A stretch of 64,000 nucleotides of DNA, taken from positions 1 to 64,000 of the forward strand of contig JAQBOA010000015.1 in the NCBI GenBank assembly GCA_028288305.1, written 5' to 3'. Within the stretch, counting starts at the first letter, position 1; each line of letters starts with the position of its first letter. The stretch is from Mucilaginibacter sp. Its GTDB lineage: Bacteria > Bacteroidota > Bacteroidia > Sphingobacteriales > Sphingobacteriaceae. Shown here in pieces: positions 42,974 through 51,292 of this stretch. Both the position numbers and the translations under genes were made by a program. The notes beneath the pieces are model-generated. The model saw nothing but the letters and a program-made list of their open reading frames with translations, was not told the DNA's origin and ran no database searches.

Positions 42974-45532
42974 ATGGATACCAGGAGAGATTTCATAAAA
43001 AAGGCTGCATTATTAGCCGGGGCGGCGGGGTTAACAAATGTTTTACCTGCCTCTATTCAAAAAGCGATGGCTATAAACCCGGCACCTGACAGCACTTATA
43101 TGGATGCTGAACATATTGTTATCCTGATGCAGGAAAATCGATCCTTCGATCATTGTTTTGGTACACTTAAAGGAGTAAGAGGCTTTAATGATCCAAGAGC
43201 AATTGATCTTCCAAATAAAAACAAGGTATGGCTGCAATCTAATGATAAGGGCGTAACTTACGCGCCTTTCCGGTTAGACATTAAGCGCACCAAATCCACC
43301 TGGATGGATTCTCTCCCACACTCATGGAAAAACCAGGTAAATGCCCGTAATGATGGTAAATTTGACCAGTGGTTAGAAAACAAGCGAAACAGCATTCCAG
43401 AATATGCCGATATGCCTCTAACATTGGGTTACTATACCCGTGAGGATATTCCTTTTTACTATTCACTGGCAGATGCGTTTACTGTATGCGATCAGAACTT
43501 CTGTTCAGCCTTAACAGGTACTAACCCCAACCGTTTATTTTTCTTTACCGGCACGGTCAGAGAAGAGCAGCATGAAAATTCGCGTGCCCATGTTTGGAAT
43601 GATGACATGGATTATGGCACACTAAAATGGGCAACCTTTCCCGAACGCTTGGAAGATCATGGAATAAGCTGGAAATGTTATCAGAACGAAGTAGCGATTG
43701 ATACTGGTTTTAAAGGAGAGCAAGACCCCTGGCTTTCAAATTTTCAGGATAATCCATTAGAATTTTTTGCACAATATAATATTCATTTAAATGAGCTTCA
43801 TATCAAAGCTGTTCAAAAAAGATCAGTAGAGCTTACTGACAAGATTAGTGATCTGCAAAAACAGATAGCAGCGTTACCTGCCGGCTATATTAAAGCTGGT
43901 TTGAAAAAAAATCAATTAACCAAGGCATTAGCTGATCTTGAAGAAATCAATAAAGAACATGAGAAAGCACGGGAGGGAATGTTTGAAAAGCTATCAGAAA
44001 GAGAAAAAAAAATTCATAAAAAAGCATTCGATACCAATAAAAATGATCCTCATTATCGCACCCTTGCCGATCTTAAATATAATGATGATGGTACCGAACG
44101 CGAATTAAAAGTACCTAAAGGGGATGTGCTACACCAGTTTAGGCAGGATGTAAATTCAGGAAAACTGCCAGCCGTGTCATGGCTTTCTGCGCCTGAAAAT
44201 TTCTCAGATCATCCGAGTTCTGCCTGGTTTGGCGCCTGGTATGTTTCCGAAGTAATGGACATCCTTACCCAAAACCCTGAAGTATGGAAAAAAACTATTT
44301 TTATCTTAACTTATGATGAAAATGATGGTTATTTTGACCATGTTCCGCCATTTGTTGTTCCACATTCTCATAAACCAGGTACCGGACTTGTATCTAAAGG
44401 TATTGATACCCGTGTAGAGTTTGTAACCCATGAACAGGAAAAGGAAAGAAACAACTTCCCTGAAGTTTACGACCGTGAAAGTTCCATTGGCTTAGGCTTT
44501 CGTGTGCCGATGGTTATCGCATCGCCATGGAGCAAAGGCGGATGGGTAAACTCCGAAGTTTTTGATCATACGTCAACTTTACAATTTTTAGAAGACTTTT
44601 TAAGTAAAAAAACTGGTAAGCAAATAAAAGAACCAAACATCAGCGATTGGAGACGTACCGTTTGCGGTGATCTTAAATCAGTATTCAGACCATACAATGG
44701 CGAAACTATTCCAAGCCCTGAGTTTTTGCCCAAAGATGAATTTGTAGAAAGTATTCACAAAGCAAAATTTAAAAAAGTTCCTGATAATTATAAATTGCTT
44801 ACCGCAGAAGAGATCGCACTGATCAATAAAACCCCGCATTTATCGCCATATATGCCGAAGCAGGAAAAAGGTATAAAACCTTCGTGTGCCCTACCCTACC
44901 AACTATATGCTGACGGTAAATTAAGCGACGACAAAAAGTCTTTCGGTTTAAAGTTTACCGCAAGTAATGAGTTTTTTGGTAAATCAGCATCCGGTTCTCC
45001 GTTCAATGTTTACACCCCAGGTAAATACCTGAAAGAAAAAGACGGTCAAAATGTTATGGATAATGTACGCACCTGGGCATACGCAGTAACCGCAGGGGAT
45101 ACATTAACAGATGCATGGCCGTTAAATGAGTTTGAAAACGAAAATTATCATTTACGGGTATATGGTCCAAATGGATTTTTCCGGGAGTTTAAAGGGAATG
45201 CTGCCGACCCTGATATCAATGTAGTTTGCGAATACAAACGTGATTTATCTGACGGCAAAAAACTTAGTGGCAATATTGAACTCAAACTGCATAATTTAGG
45301 CGATCAACAGTATACGGTTGAGATAACGGATCATGGCTATAAAATCAATAACCATAAAAAGGCACTTAACGCTTCTGATAAATCAAACCTTGTTCTAAAC
45401 CTGGCTAATAGCCATGGATGGTATGATTTCAGTGTGAAGATAAATGGTATCCATACCTTCGAAAAAAGATATGCAGGCCGTGTGGAAACGGGATTGCCTG
45501 GGTTTAGCGATCCGCAAATGGGGAATGTATAA
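42974..45532 (+). CDS. Phosphocholine-specific phospholipase C
   Basis: 852 residues. The N-terminus MDTRRDFIKKAALLAGAAG has a twin-arginine-like signal, so folded export is likely. The phosphoesterase domain begins with EHIVILMQENRSFDHCFGTL (residues ~48-67) and contains ALTGTNPNRLFFFTG, WLSAPENFSDHP and FILTYDENDGYFDHVPP. Two C-terminal beta domains (about 650-845) are typical of bacterial PC-PLC. Such enzymes release phosphocholine and diglyceride from phosphatidylcholine or sphingomyelin-like lipids. It follows the FAD gene by about 100 bp; a role in freeing phosphorus-containing head groups would fit this locus. Confidence 0.95.
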   Translation: MDTRRDFIKKAALLAGAAGLTNVLPASIQKAMAINPAPDSTYMDAEHIVILMQENRSFDHCFGTLKGVRGFNDPRAIDLPNKNKVWLQSNDKGVTYAPFRLDIKRTKSTWMDSLPHSWKNQVNARNDGKFDQWLENKRNSIPEYADMPLTLGYYTREDIPFYYSLADAFTVCDQNFCSALTGTNPNRLFFFTGTVREEQHENSRAHVWNDDMDYGTLKWATFPERLEDHGISWKCYQNEVAIDTGFKGEQDPWLSNFQDNPLEFFAQYNIHLNELHIKAVQKRSVELTDKISDLQKQIAALPAGYIKAGLKKNQLTKALADLEEINKEHEKAREGMFEKLSEREKKIHKKAFDTNKNDPHYRTLADLKYNDDGTERELKVPKGDVLHQFRQDVNSGKLPAVSWLSAPENFSDHPSSAWFGAWYVSEVMDILTQNPEVWKKTIFILTYDENDGYFDHVPPFVVPHSHKPGTGLVSKGIDTRVEFVTHEQEKERNNFPEVYDRESSIGLGFRVPMVIASPWSKGGWVNSEVFDHTSTLQFLEDFLSKKTGKQIKEPNISDWRRTVCGDLKSVFRPYNGETIPSPEFLPKDEFVESIHKAKFKKVPDNYKLLTAEEIALINKTPHLSPYMPKQEKGIKPSCALPYQLYADGKLSDDKKSFGLKFTASNEFFGKSASGSPFNVYTPGKYLKEKDGQNVMDNVRTWAYAVTAGDTLTDAWPLNEFENENYHLRVYGPNGFFREFKGNAADPDINVVCEYKRDLSDGKKLSGNIELKLHNLGDQQYTVEITDHGYKINNHKKALNASDKSNLVLNLANSHGWYDFSVKINGIHTFEKRYAGRVETGLPGFSDPQMGNV

Positions 45533-45542
45533 AAAAACAATT

Positions 45543-45620
45543 GTCATTGCGAGGAGGAACGACGAAGCAATCTCCTCGCCAATGCACGGTTCGCGATTGC
45601 CGCGCTACGCTCGCAATGAC
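45543..45620. repeat. Palindromic intergenic element, family A, second copy
   Basis: The left arm starts GTCATTGCGAGGAGGAACG (45543) and the right arm ends GCTCGCAATGAC (45620). It lies between the convergent phospholipase and DinB-like genes. Confidence 0.85.
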
Positions 45621-45632
45621 AAATTTGCTTCT

Positions 45633-46073
45633 CTATTTTTCCAATACCCTTCTCAAGTAATTTATCTGCCCCAGATGATAGTTAAAGTGCGCTAAAAAAA
45701 ATGTAAGATAAAATGCTGTGCTCTTTTGCCCACGCATTTCAAGAGGATATGTTTCTTCAAGTTTTTCCTGGCTAATTCCTTGTAAACTTGTTTTAACTAA
45801 TGCTATTGTATTTTCAATATCAGCAATCAACTTTTCACGCGGTACATTTTTTAATGAAAATTCCTGTTCGCGGTTTCTGACATAACCAGTTTTCCCAATA
45901 ATTGAACCAATTGTATAATTTAAATTCCCAAGCAAATGCAAAATAAGCGTACCTGCCGGGTTGATTACACCATCTGTATTTTTCCAGATGTTGCTTTCGT
46001 CTTTAAATTTTTCAATTTCGTCTTTTAATTTTAAAAGATCCTGTTCGTAAAGTTCGGCTAAATAGTTTTCCAT
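45633..46073 (-). CDS. DinB/DUF1572-like putative metal-dependent enzyme
   Basis: 146 residues from the ATG at 46073 (an in-frame GTG lies four codons upstream). The four-helix-bundle pattern with LILHLLGNLNY and FFLAHFNYHLGQINYLRRVL gives His residues at the spacing seen in DinB-like proteins, which bind nickel or zinc. Related proteins include thiol transferases and hypothetical stress proteins. The function here is unknown. Confidence 0.83.
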   Translation of the reverse strand: MENYLAELYEQDLLKLKDEIEKFKDESNIWKNTDGVINPAGTLILHLLGNLNYTIGSIIGKTGYVRNREQEFSLKNVPREKLIADIENTIALVKTSLQGISQEKLEETYPLEMRGQKSTAFYLTFFLAHFNYHLGQINYLRRVLEK

Positions 46074-46225
46074 ATTAATGTGCACGCTAAATTGTTAATC
46101 ATACAAGAATAACTATAAATAATAAAACAAAAAATAAGTAATGTTGCAAAGTCACTTTACAATTGCATGGAGAGCTTTCTGGGAGATTTTTCCTGATTAT
46201 AAGTATTAGGAACTCGTTTTACAAT

Positions 46226-46254
46226 AAAAACACACCTGGAATCAATCCAGGTGT
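46226..46254 (-). terminator. Rho-independent terminator after the YncE-like gene
   Basis: On the minus strand: ACACCTGGA, loop TTGAT, TCCAGGTGT, then TTTTTATT. It lies 42 bp after the stop codon at 46296. Confidence 0.85.
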
Positions 46255-46295
46255 TTTAATGGGGTATTAAATTTTACTAAAAAATATTTAATTAG

Positions 46296-47330
46296 TTATT
46301 TACCAACTACCACTATATGAAAAGTGCCGGGTACTTGCTGCGGCCTGGGGTTGGGATTTGCTGTTGTGGGTTCAACGGGTTTCATTTGAGCTGTTGGCAA
46401 ATATAATTTATGGGTTATTTCATCAACAGCTATAGTTCTGGCGCCTAATTCTGTTGGGATATTTTCAACAAATTCAAATTTGTTAGCACTCAATTCGCGT
46501 ACTACAGTTACGGTACCTTCGCCGTTTGAACTATAAGCTTGTTTTAAACCGGGATCAAAGGCAACTCCATCACAACGGCCAATTGGAAATTTACCTAATA
46601 TATTACCGTTGGTGGCATCTAAAACAATCATGGTTTTATTACCGCCGCATCCAATAAATAAACGCTCTGTTTCGCGGTCTATAGCCAAACCCGAAGGCTC
46701 TTCGCCGCCTTCCAGTTTCCATCTGTTTAAAATTTTGAAAGTTGCAGCATCAATTTCTACCTCTTCGTTGGTATCTTCAATGTTAACAAACACTTTCCCT
46801 TTCCCGTCCGATACCCCTGTTTCAGGTTTACCCCCTAATGGTATAGTAGCAACCACACTGTCAGTAGCGGCATCAATAACTGTGGCGTCTTTACTGCGGC
46901 CGTTAAAAGCATATACTTTTTTTGAAAAATCATCATAAAAAATAGCATCCGGATTTGTTCCCGCATTAACTTGTTTTAAAACCTGGTTGGTTTTTAAATC
47001 AAACACGGTAACGTTATTCCCTCTTCCGTTACTGGTGTAACCTTTATTAAAGGCTGAAGCAATGGCTATGCCATGTACGCCCTTGGTATCAGGTATATAA
47101 CCTACCGAGTCACCGGTTGCTGCATCTAAAATATTCACCTGCATTCCATGCGACACATAAAGGCGTTTTGTTGCAGCATCAACGGTAATATAATCCCAGC
47201 CCCCCACGCTATGAATCGGAAAATCAGCTAAAACATGAAAGCCAGTTTTTTTCTGCGCCCAAACATGGAACGGCAGACTGATAATTATGCCAAACAATAG
47301 CACAAATAGCCATTTGATAATTGATTTCAT
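46296..47330 (-). CDS. YncE-like secreted beta-propeller protein (copy 1)
   Basis: 344 residues from ATG 47330, which places a signal peptide (KWLFVLLFGIIISLPFHVWAQ) at the N-terminus. Seven-bladed YVTN-type repeats: GGWDYITVDAATKRLYVSHG, KGVHGIAIASAFNKGYTSNG, GLAIDRETERLFIGCGGN. It is clearly paralogous to the gene at 58058-59059, including the order of repeats and the GVSDGKGKVFVN block. It follows the TonB receptor by 71 bp on the same strand. The propeller probably acts in the periplasm as a binding or scaffold protein; the ligand is unknown. Confidence 0.9.
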   Translation of the reverse strand: MKSIIKWLFVLLFGIIISLPFHVWAQKKTGFHVLADFPIHSVGGWDYITVDAATKRLYVSHGMQVNILDAATGDSVGYIPDTKGVHGIAIASAFNKGYTSNGRGNNVTVFDLKTNQVLKQVNAGTNPDAIFYDDFSKKVYAFNGRSKDATVIDAATDSVVATIPLGGKPETGVSDGKGKVFVNIEDTNEEVEIDAATFKILNRWKLEGGEEPSGLAIDRETERLFIGCGGNKTMIVLDATNGNILGKFPIGRCDGVAFDPGLKQAYSSNGEGTVTVVRELSANKFEFVENIPTELGARTIAVDEITHKLYLPTAQMKPVEPTTANPNPRPQQVPGTFHIVVVGK

Positions 47331-47356
47331 AGCGGTAATTTTTTGTATATAATTAA

Positions 47357-47386
47357 CCAAAGATTCTGTATAAATTCTGTACAAAA
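47357..47386 (-). promoter_or_regulatory. Repeated TACAGAAT motif upstream of YncE copy 1
   Basis: On the minus strand TTTTTGTACAGAAT and TTATACAGAATC stand 10 bp apart, followed by CTTTGG. TTTGTACAGAATT also occurs before tolC (52654-52666), and AATTTATACAG recurs before YncE copy 2 (57989-57999). This may be the binding site of the response regulator at 50615. Confidence 0.45.
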
Positions 47387-47401
47387 ATCTGAGCTAATCA
47401 A

Positions 47402-49879
47402 TTATTTACCACCTCCGTTATCATCTGGTACAGGAGCGTTATCTTCTTTGTTATTTTCCTTTTTAAACTCAAGCTTACCAAATTTGTAACTTAAAGTAAC
47501 GCCGAATGATTGTAATGGAATCTGCCGCAAACTGGTTTGGTTAAAATTTGGACCAAAAGTATAGGCATTCAAGTTCACATACTTATTAAAAGGATTTGCA
47601 GCCGTTATGCCAAGGCTTAATTTCTTGTTCATAAACTGCTTACGTACAGCCAGGTTATAAAAGGCAAACGCAGGGCTGGTCCCTTGTATAGTTATTTGTG
47701 ATGAACGGTAATTTACGAAAAACTCGCCCGCGAAATCATTTCCAAAATCATAACTGCCATTCATGTTAATACGGTACATAAAGCCACTGGTTTGCGCGAA
47801 ACCTGGTGTATTAGATATCCTGTCGGCAAAAAACATGTTCGAGCGGATGCTTAGTTTCTTGGTAATCGGCAGGGAACCGTACAAATTTATACCTTCGGTT
47901 GTTTCGCGGCCAATATTATATCGCTGCGTAAATGCAACATTATTATAGGGAATACCTCCGATTGTTAAGTTTGTAACCGTTGTGAACGACTGAAGGTCAT
48001 TGGTATTGTACCTGTAAAAGCCAGCAATATAGATGTTTGCTCCCTTATCAAAAGATTTGTTGTACCCTAGCTCGAAATTATGTCCTAACTCAGGTTTAAG
48101 GTTAGGATTTCCGGTGCTGATGTCGTAAGCATCGTTAATGATTAAAAATGGATTAAGAGACCGGTAATCAGGCCGCTCCAGCCTGTAGCTATAACTGAAT
48201 TTAATAGTCTGCGTTTTATCCAGCTTATGTGATAGCACAAATGAAGGCACTAAAATGCCATATGATGGAATAACAGTGTTCCGGAGATCGGATGATAAAT
48301 CGTATGTTGAAGTGGTATACTCATACCTTAACCCACCCTTGACATCAAGAAAGTTATGAAATAATGAAAGATTTGTAGACAAATAATACGCATAAATATT
48401 TCGTTTATAATTAAAAGAATAGGTTTGGAAAGGGTTAGGTATATAAACCCCGTTGGTAAGCGATTGCGTAGCCACAGTATTGCCTAAATTTTCAATTACT
48501 GTTTTTGCGCCGGTTTCGATAGTGAAATTATCAGTAACCGGTTGGGTATAATCAATAGAAATGTCTGTTTCCTTATCGGTACCGGGGTTATTGCCGATGG
48601 AGCCTACAGACGATTTGTTAACATTGGTATAATTCTGCAGCTGCGAATAATTGTTAGTGTTGCTGCCGTAACTGGCATGGTACAATACATCAAGTTCCTG
48701 GTCTTTTTTACTAAAGGTTTTTTTATAGGCCAGGCTCCAATCTGTTGAGTTTGCACTGAAACGACTGTTCGAATAGTTTATACTCTTTTGATCAATCGTC
48801 GAATTGGTTAAAGTTGCAAACGTTGACTGATCCTGGTTGATGCTGCCGGTGTTGTTATTGCCGAAATGGTTAAAATTTACAGATGCTGTCAACTGGTCTT
48901 TGGGAGTAATATCCCAGTTAAAGCTAATTCCCGATTGATAACCGCTTCTTTTAAATACATTGTTACCCTTCTGATTTAGCCGGGTAATAGTATCTCGGGT
49001 ATTGTTGTATGAAGTGCGGTTACTATTGGTAAGTGTATTAGTGCTTAATTGCTCATTGCCGTTAAAAAAGGCATTCACGCCAAAATTTCCCTTTCGGGCA
49101 TTTAAATTTAAAGATCCATTTTCGAAACGTGTGCCTGCAGAAAGGTTCACTGTACCGTTAATCCCTTGTATTTTGCTCTCTTTTAAAATAATATTAATAA
49201 TACCACCGGTACCCTCAGCATCATATTTTGCACCCGGATTGGTGATCACTTCAATGCTTTGTATCTGGCTTGCAGGGATTGATTGCAAAGCGTCGGCAAG
49301 GCTGGCACCGAAAATACTTGAAGGTTTACCGTTTATCAGAAAGCGGATATTGGCATTGCCCATCAATTCCACATTTCCGTCCATATCTACTGAAACCATA
49401 GGCACTTTTTTCAATATATCCGTAGCTGTACCGCCCTGTGCACTCAGATCGTTTGCCGGGTTATAAACCATTTTATCTATCTTATTTTCAACAGCAGGTA
49501 TTTTGGCTGTAATGGCAACTTCTTTAAGCTGACTTTGAAGTGGTGCCAACAGAATCTCACCTAACGAAACGTTTTTAGTGATATCGCTGACAATCACATG
49601 GGCTATTTTTTGTTGTTTGTATCCTAAAAAATCAACAGTTAAGCTATAATCACCCGGAGGGATATTATTAATTGTAAAATTCCCCTTTGGATCAGTGCTT
49701 GCCCCATTAAAAGGGGATATACTTCCTTGCTTATAAATACTAACAGTGGCATAGTCAACCGGTTGTTTAGTAACAGCATCGGTTACTTTACCGCTTATTT
49801 TACCGCTAACAATGTTGTTTTGTGCTTTTACAGTTAAACAGATGATAATTAAAAAAAACAGGAGAAAAATATTCTTCAT
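47402..49879 (-). CDS. TonB-dependent receptor, outer-membrane beta-barrel family
   Basis: 825 residues. Signal peptide (about 1-19), CarboxypepD-like domain (VSGKISGKVTDAVTKQPVDYATVSIY), plug with EVAITAKIPAVENKIDKMVYNP and INGKPSSIFGASLADALQSIPASQI, and a barrel ending in TLSYKFGKLEFKKE. The C-terminal tail (NNKEDNAPVPDDNGGGK) is polar. It resembles the OMP_b-brl_3 type of peptide- or metal-related receptor common in Bacteroidota. The adjacent two-component system and RND pump suggest a link to the same stress, but the ligand cannot be read. Confidence 0.93.
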   Translation of the reverse strand: MKNIFLLFFLIIICLTVKAQNNIVSGKISGKVTDAVTKQPVDYATVSIYKQGSISPFNGASTDPKGNFTINNIPPGDYSLTVDFLGYKQQKIAHVIVSDITKNVSLGEILLAPLQSQLKEVAITAKIPAVENKIDKMVYNPANDLSAQGGTATDILKKVPMVSVDMDGNVELMGNANIRFLINGKPSSIFGASLADALQSIPASQIQSIEVITNPGAKYDAEGTGGIINIILKESKIQGINGTVNLSAGTRFENGSLNLNARKGNFGVNAFFNGNEQLSTNTLTNSNRTSYNNTRDTITRLNQKGNNVFKRSGYQSGISFNWDITPKDQLTASVNFNHFGNNNTGSINQDQSTFATLTNSTIDQKSINYSNSRFSANSTDWSLAYKKTFSKKDQELDVLYHASYGSNTNNYSQLQNYTNVNKSSVGSIGNNPGTDKETDISIDYTQPVTDNFTIETGAKTVIENLGNTVATQSLTNGVYIPNPFQTYSFNYKRNIYAYYLSTNLSLFHNFLDVKGGLRYEYTTSTYDLSSDLRNTVIPSYGILVPSFVLSHKLDKTQTIKFSYSYRLERPDYRSLNPFLIINDAYDISTGNPNLKPELGHNFELGYNKSFDKGANIYIAGFYRYNTNDLQSFTTVTNLTIGGIPYNNVAFTQRYNIGRETTEGINLYGSLPITKKLSIRSNMFFADRISNTPGFAQTSGFMYRINMNGSYDFGNDFAGEFFVNYRSSQITIQGTSPAFAFYNLAVRKQFMNKKLSLGITAANPFNKYVNLNAYTFGPNFNQTSLRQIPLQSFGVTLSYKFGKLEFKKENNKEDNAPVPDDNGGGK

Positions 49880-49946
49880 ATAAAATTCAATGGTTTAATA
49901 AGCAAAATTGCTCCTTAACTTTGGATTATTACTGAATTTTGAATAA

Positions 49947-49990
49947 AGTAGTGTTATTGTTACAATAAGGTAATGTTATTGTTATGATAA
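49947..49990 (-). repeat. Two adjacent 22-bp direct repeats upstream of the TonB receptor
   Basis: AGTAGTGTTATTGTTACAAT.. (49947-49968) and GGTAATGTTATTGTTATGAT.. (49969-49990) match at about 17 of 22 positions, with a 22-bp period (two helical turns). They lie 68-111 bp before the receptor start, a position suited to a dimeric response regulator. Confidence 0.6.
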
Positions 49991-50038
49991 GGTTAACTAA
50001 TTTAAAACGATAATCGGCAGAAGATATTTTGATTTTAA

Positions 50039-50452
50039 TTATAATATAAGAACCAGGCTGCCGCCGATGATTAACAAAGCCCCGGCGGCTGTTTTCAACG
50101 TAAGTGGTTCGCCCAAGAAAATTACAGCAAGTATAATGGCTATAGCTACGCTTAATTTATCAACCGGGGCAACCTGCGAAACTTCGCCCAACTGCAGAGC
50201 TTTAAAATAGCAGATCCAGGATAGTCCTGTTGCAAAGCCCGAAAGAACAAGAAATACCCAATTCATTTTATTTAAACCACCAATGGAATTAGCACCACCC
50301 CTGAAAATTGCTATTCCCCAGGCTAAAAGCAATATAACAACCGTACGGATAGCGGTTGCAAGGTCTGTATCTACCCCTTTAATGCCGATTTTGGCAAATA
50401 TGGCAGTTAAGGCCGCGAAAAACGCAGATAGCAAAGCGTATATCCACCACAT
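50039..50452 (-). CDS. Single-domain EamA/DMT transporter
   Basis: 137 residues with five hydrophobic helices, one EamA unit (WWIYALLSAFFAALTAIFAKIGIKG at the N-terminus, GASSLVLIL-like end). Half-size DMT proteins normally dimerise. ATAIRTVVILLLAWGIA and ISWICYFKALQLGEVSQVAPVDK-like segments fit the family. The substrate is unknown. Located between the TonB receptor and the two-component genes. Confidence 0.85.
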   Translation of the reverse strand: MWWIYALLSAFFAALTAIFAKIGIKGVDTDLATAIRTVVILLLAWGIAIFRGGANSIGGLNKMNWVFLVLSGFATGLSWICYFKALQLGEVSQVAPVDKLSVAIAIILAVIFLGEPLTLKTAAGALLIIGGSLVLIL

Positions 50453-50594
50453 AGTTTCTTAATCGGATTTTTAAAATTTGTGGGATCTTTCCGATTGGCT
50501 GGTAAATATGAGAAAAAGCATTTTGAAAAATCCTAAAAATCTCAGAAATTACAATTCAGACGAATAATCCAAAATCTTTACAAAATTGAGTTTG

Positions 50595-50602
50595 TACCTT
50601 TA
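50595..50602 (+). promoter_or_regulatory. -7-like element before the response-regulator TTG start
   Basis: TACCTTTA, one base from TAnnTTTG, 12 bases before the TTG at 50615; the transcript would have a very short leader. Confidence 0.35.
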
Positions 50603-50614
50603 ACAAAAAAAGAT

Positions 50615-51292
50615 TTGAAGATACTGATCATTGAAGATGAAGAAGGGCTGCGCGAAAGTATTGAAGAATACTTTACCGGGGATGGTAACATATGCGAAAC
50701 TGCAAGCAGTTACCAAACTGCAATGGTTAAGGTAAATCTTTACCGTTACGATTGTATTTTATTGGATATTACCTTACCTGGTGGTAATGGCATTGAAATC
50801 CTGAAAAAAATAAAAGAAAGTAATTATCCTGATGGTGTGCTCATTATATCTGCAAAAAACTCATTAGATGACAGGCTGGAAGGATTAAACATTGGCGCGG
50901 ATGATTATTTAGTAAAACCATTTCATTTATCCGAATTAAAAGCCCGGGTATCAGCAATAATTCGCCGTAAAACTTTTAACGGTAGTAACTTGCTTTTATT
51001 TAATGAGATAACTATAGACCTCCTGGCTAAAGAGGTTAAAGTTGGAAAATTAATAATAAAGTTAACCCGGAAAGAATACGCCTTGTTGTTATATTTTATA
51101 GCTAACAAAGGAAAAGTTGTTTCGAAAAATGCTATAGCCGAGCATTTGTGGGGCGATGGTATAGATATGGCCAATAATTTTGATTTTATTTATTCACACA
51201 TCAAAAATATTCGCAAAAAATTAATGGAAGCAGGTTGCAACGATTACATACAAGCCGCTTATGGTATGGGTTATAAGTTTGTTGAGCAATGA
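50615..51292 (+). CDS. OmpR-type response regulator
   Basis: 225 residues. Receiver domain with IIEDEEG, phospho-acceptor Asp51 (ILLDITLPGGNG) and Lys101 (DYLVKPFHLSEL), then a winged-helix DNA-binding domain (about 128-225; LTRKEYALLLYFIANKGKVVSKN, YGMGYKF). The start is TTG; no in-frame ATG lies upstream and the receiver fold begins at once. The stop overlaps the kinase start by 4 bp. Probably controls the efflux genes that follow. Confidence 0.94.
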   Translation: MKILIIEDEEGLRESIEEYFTGDGNICETASSYQTAMVKVNLYRYDCILLDITLPGGNGIEILKKIKESNYPDGVLIISAKNSLDDRLEGLNIGADDYLVKPFHLSELKARVSAIIRRKTFNGSNLLLFNEITIDLLAKEVKVGKLIIKLTRKEYALLLYFIANKGKVVSKNAIAEHLWGDGIDMANNFDFIYSHIKNIRKKLMEAGCNDYIQAAYGMGYKFVEQ

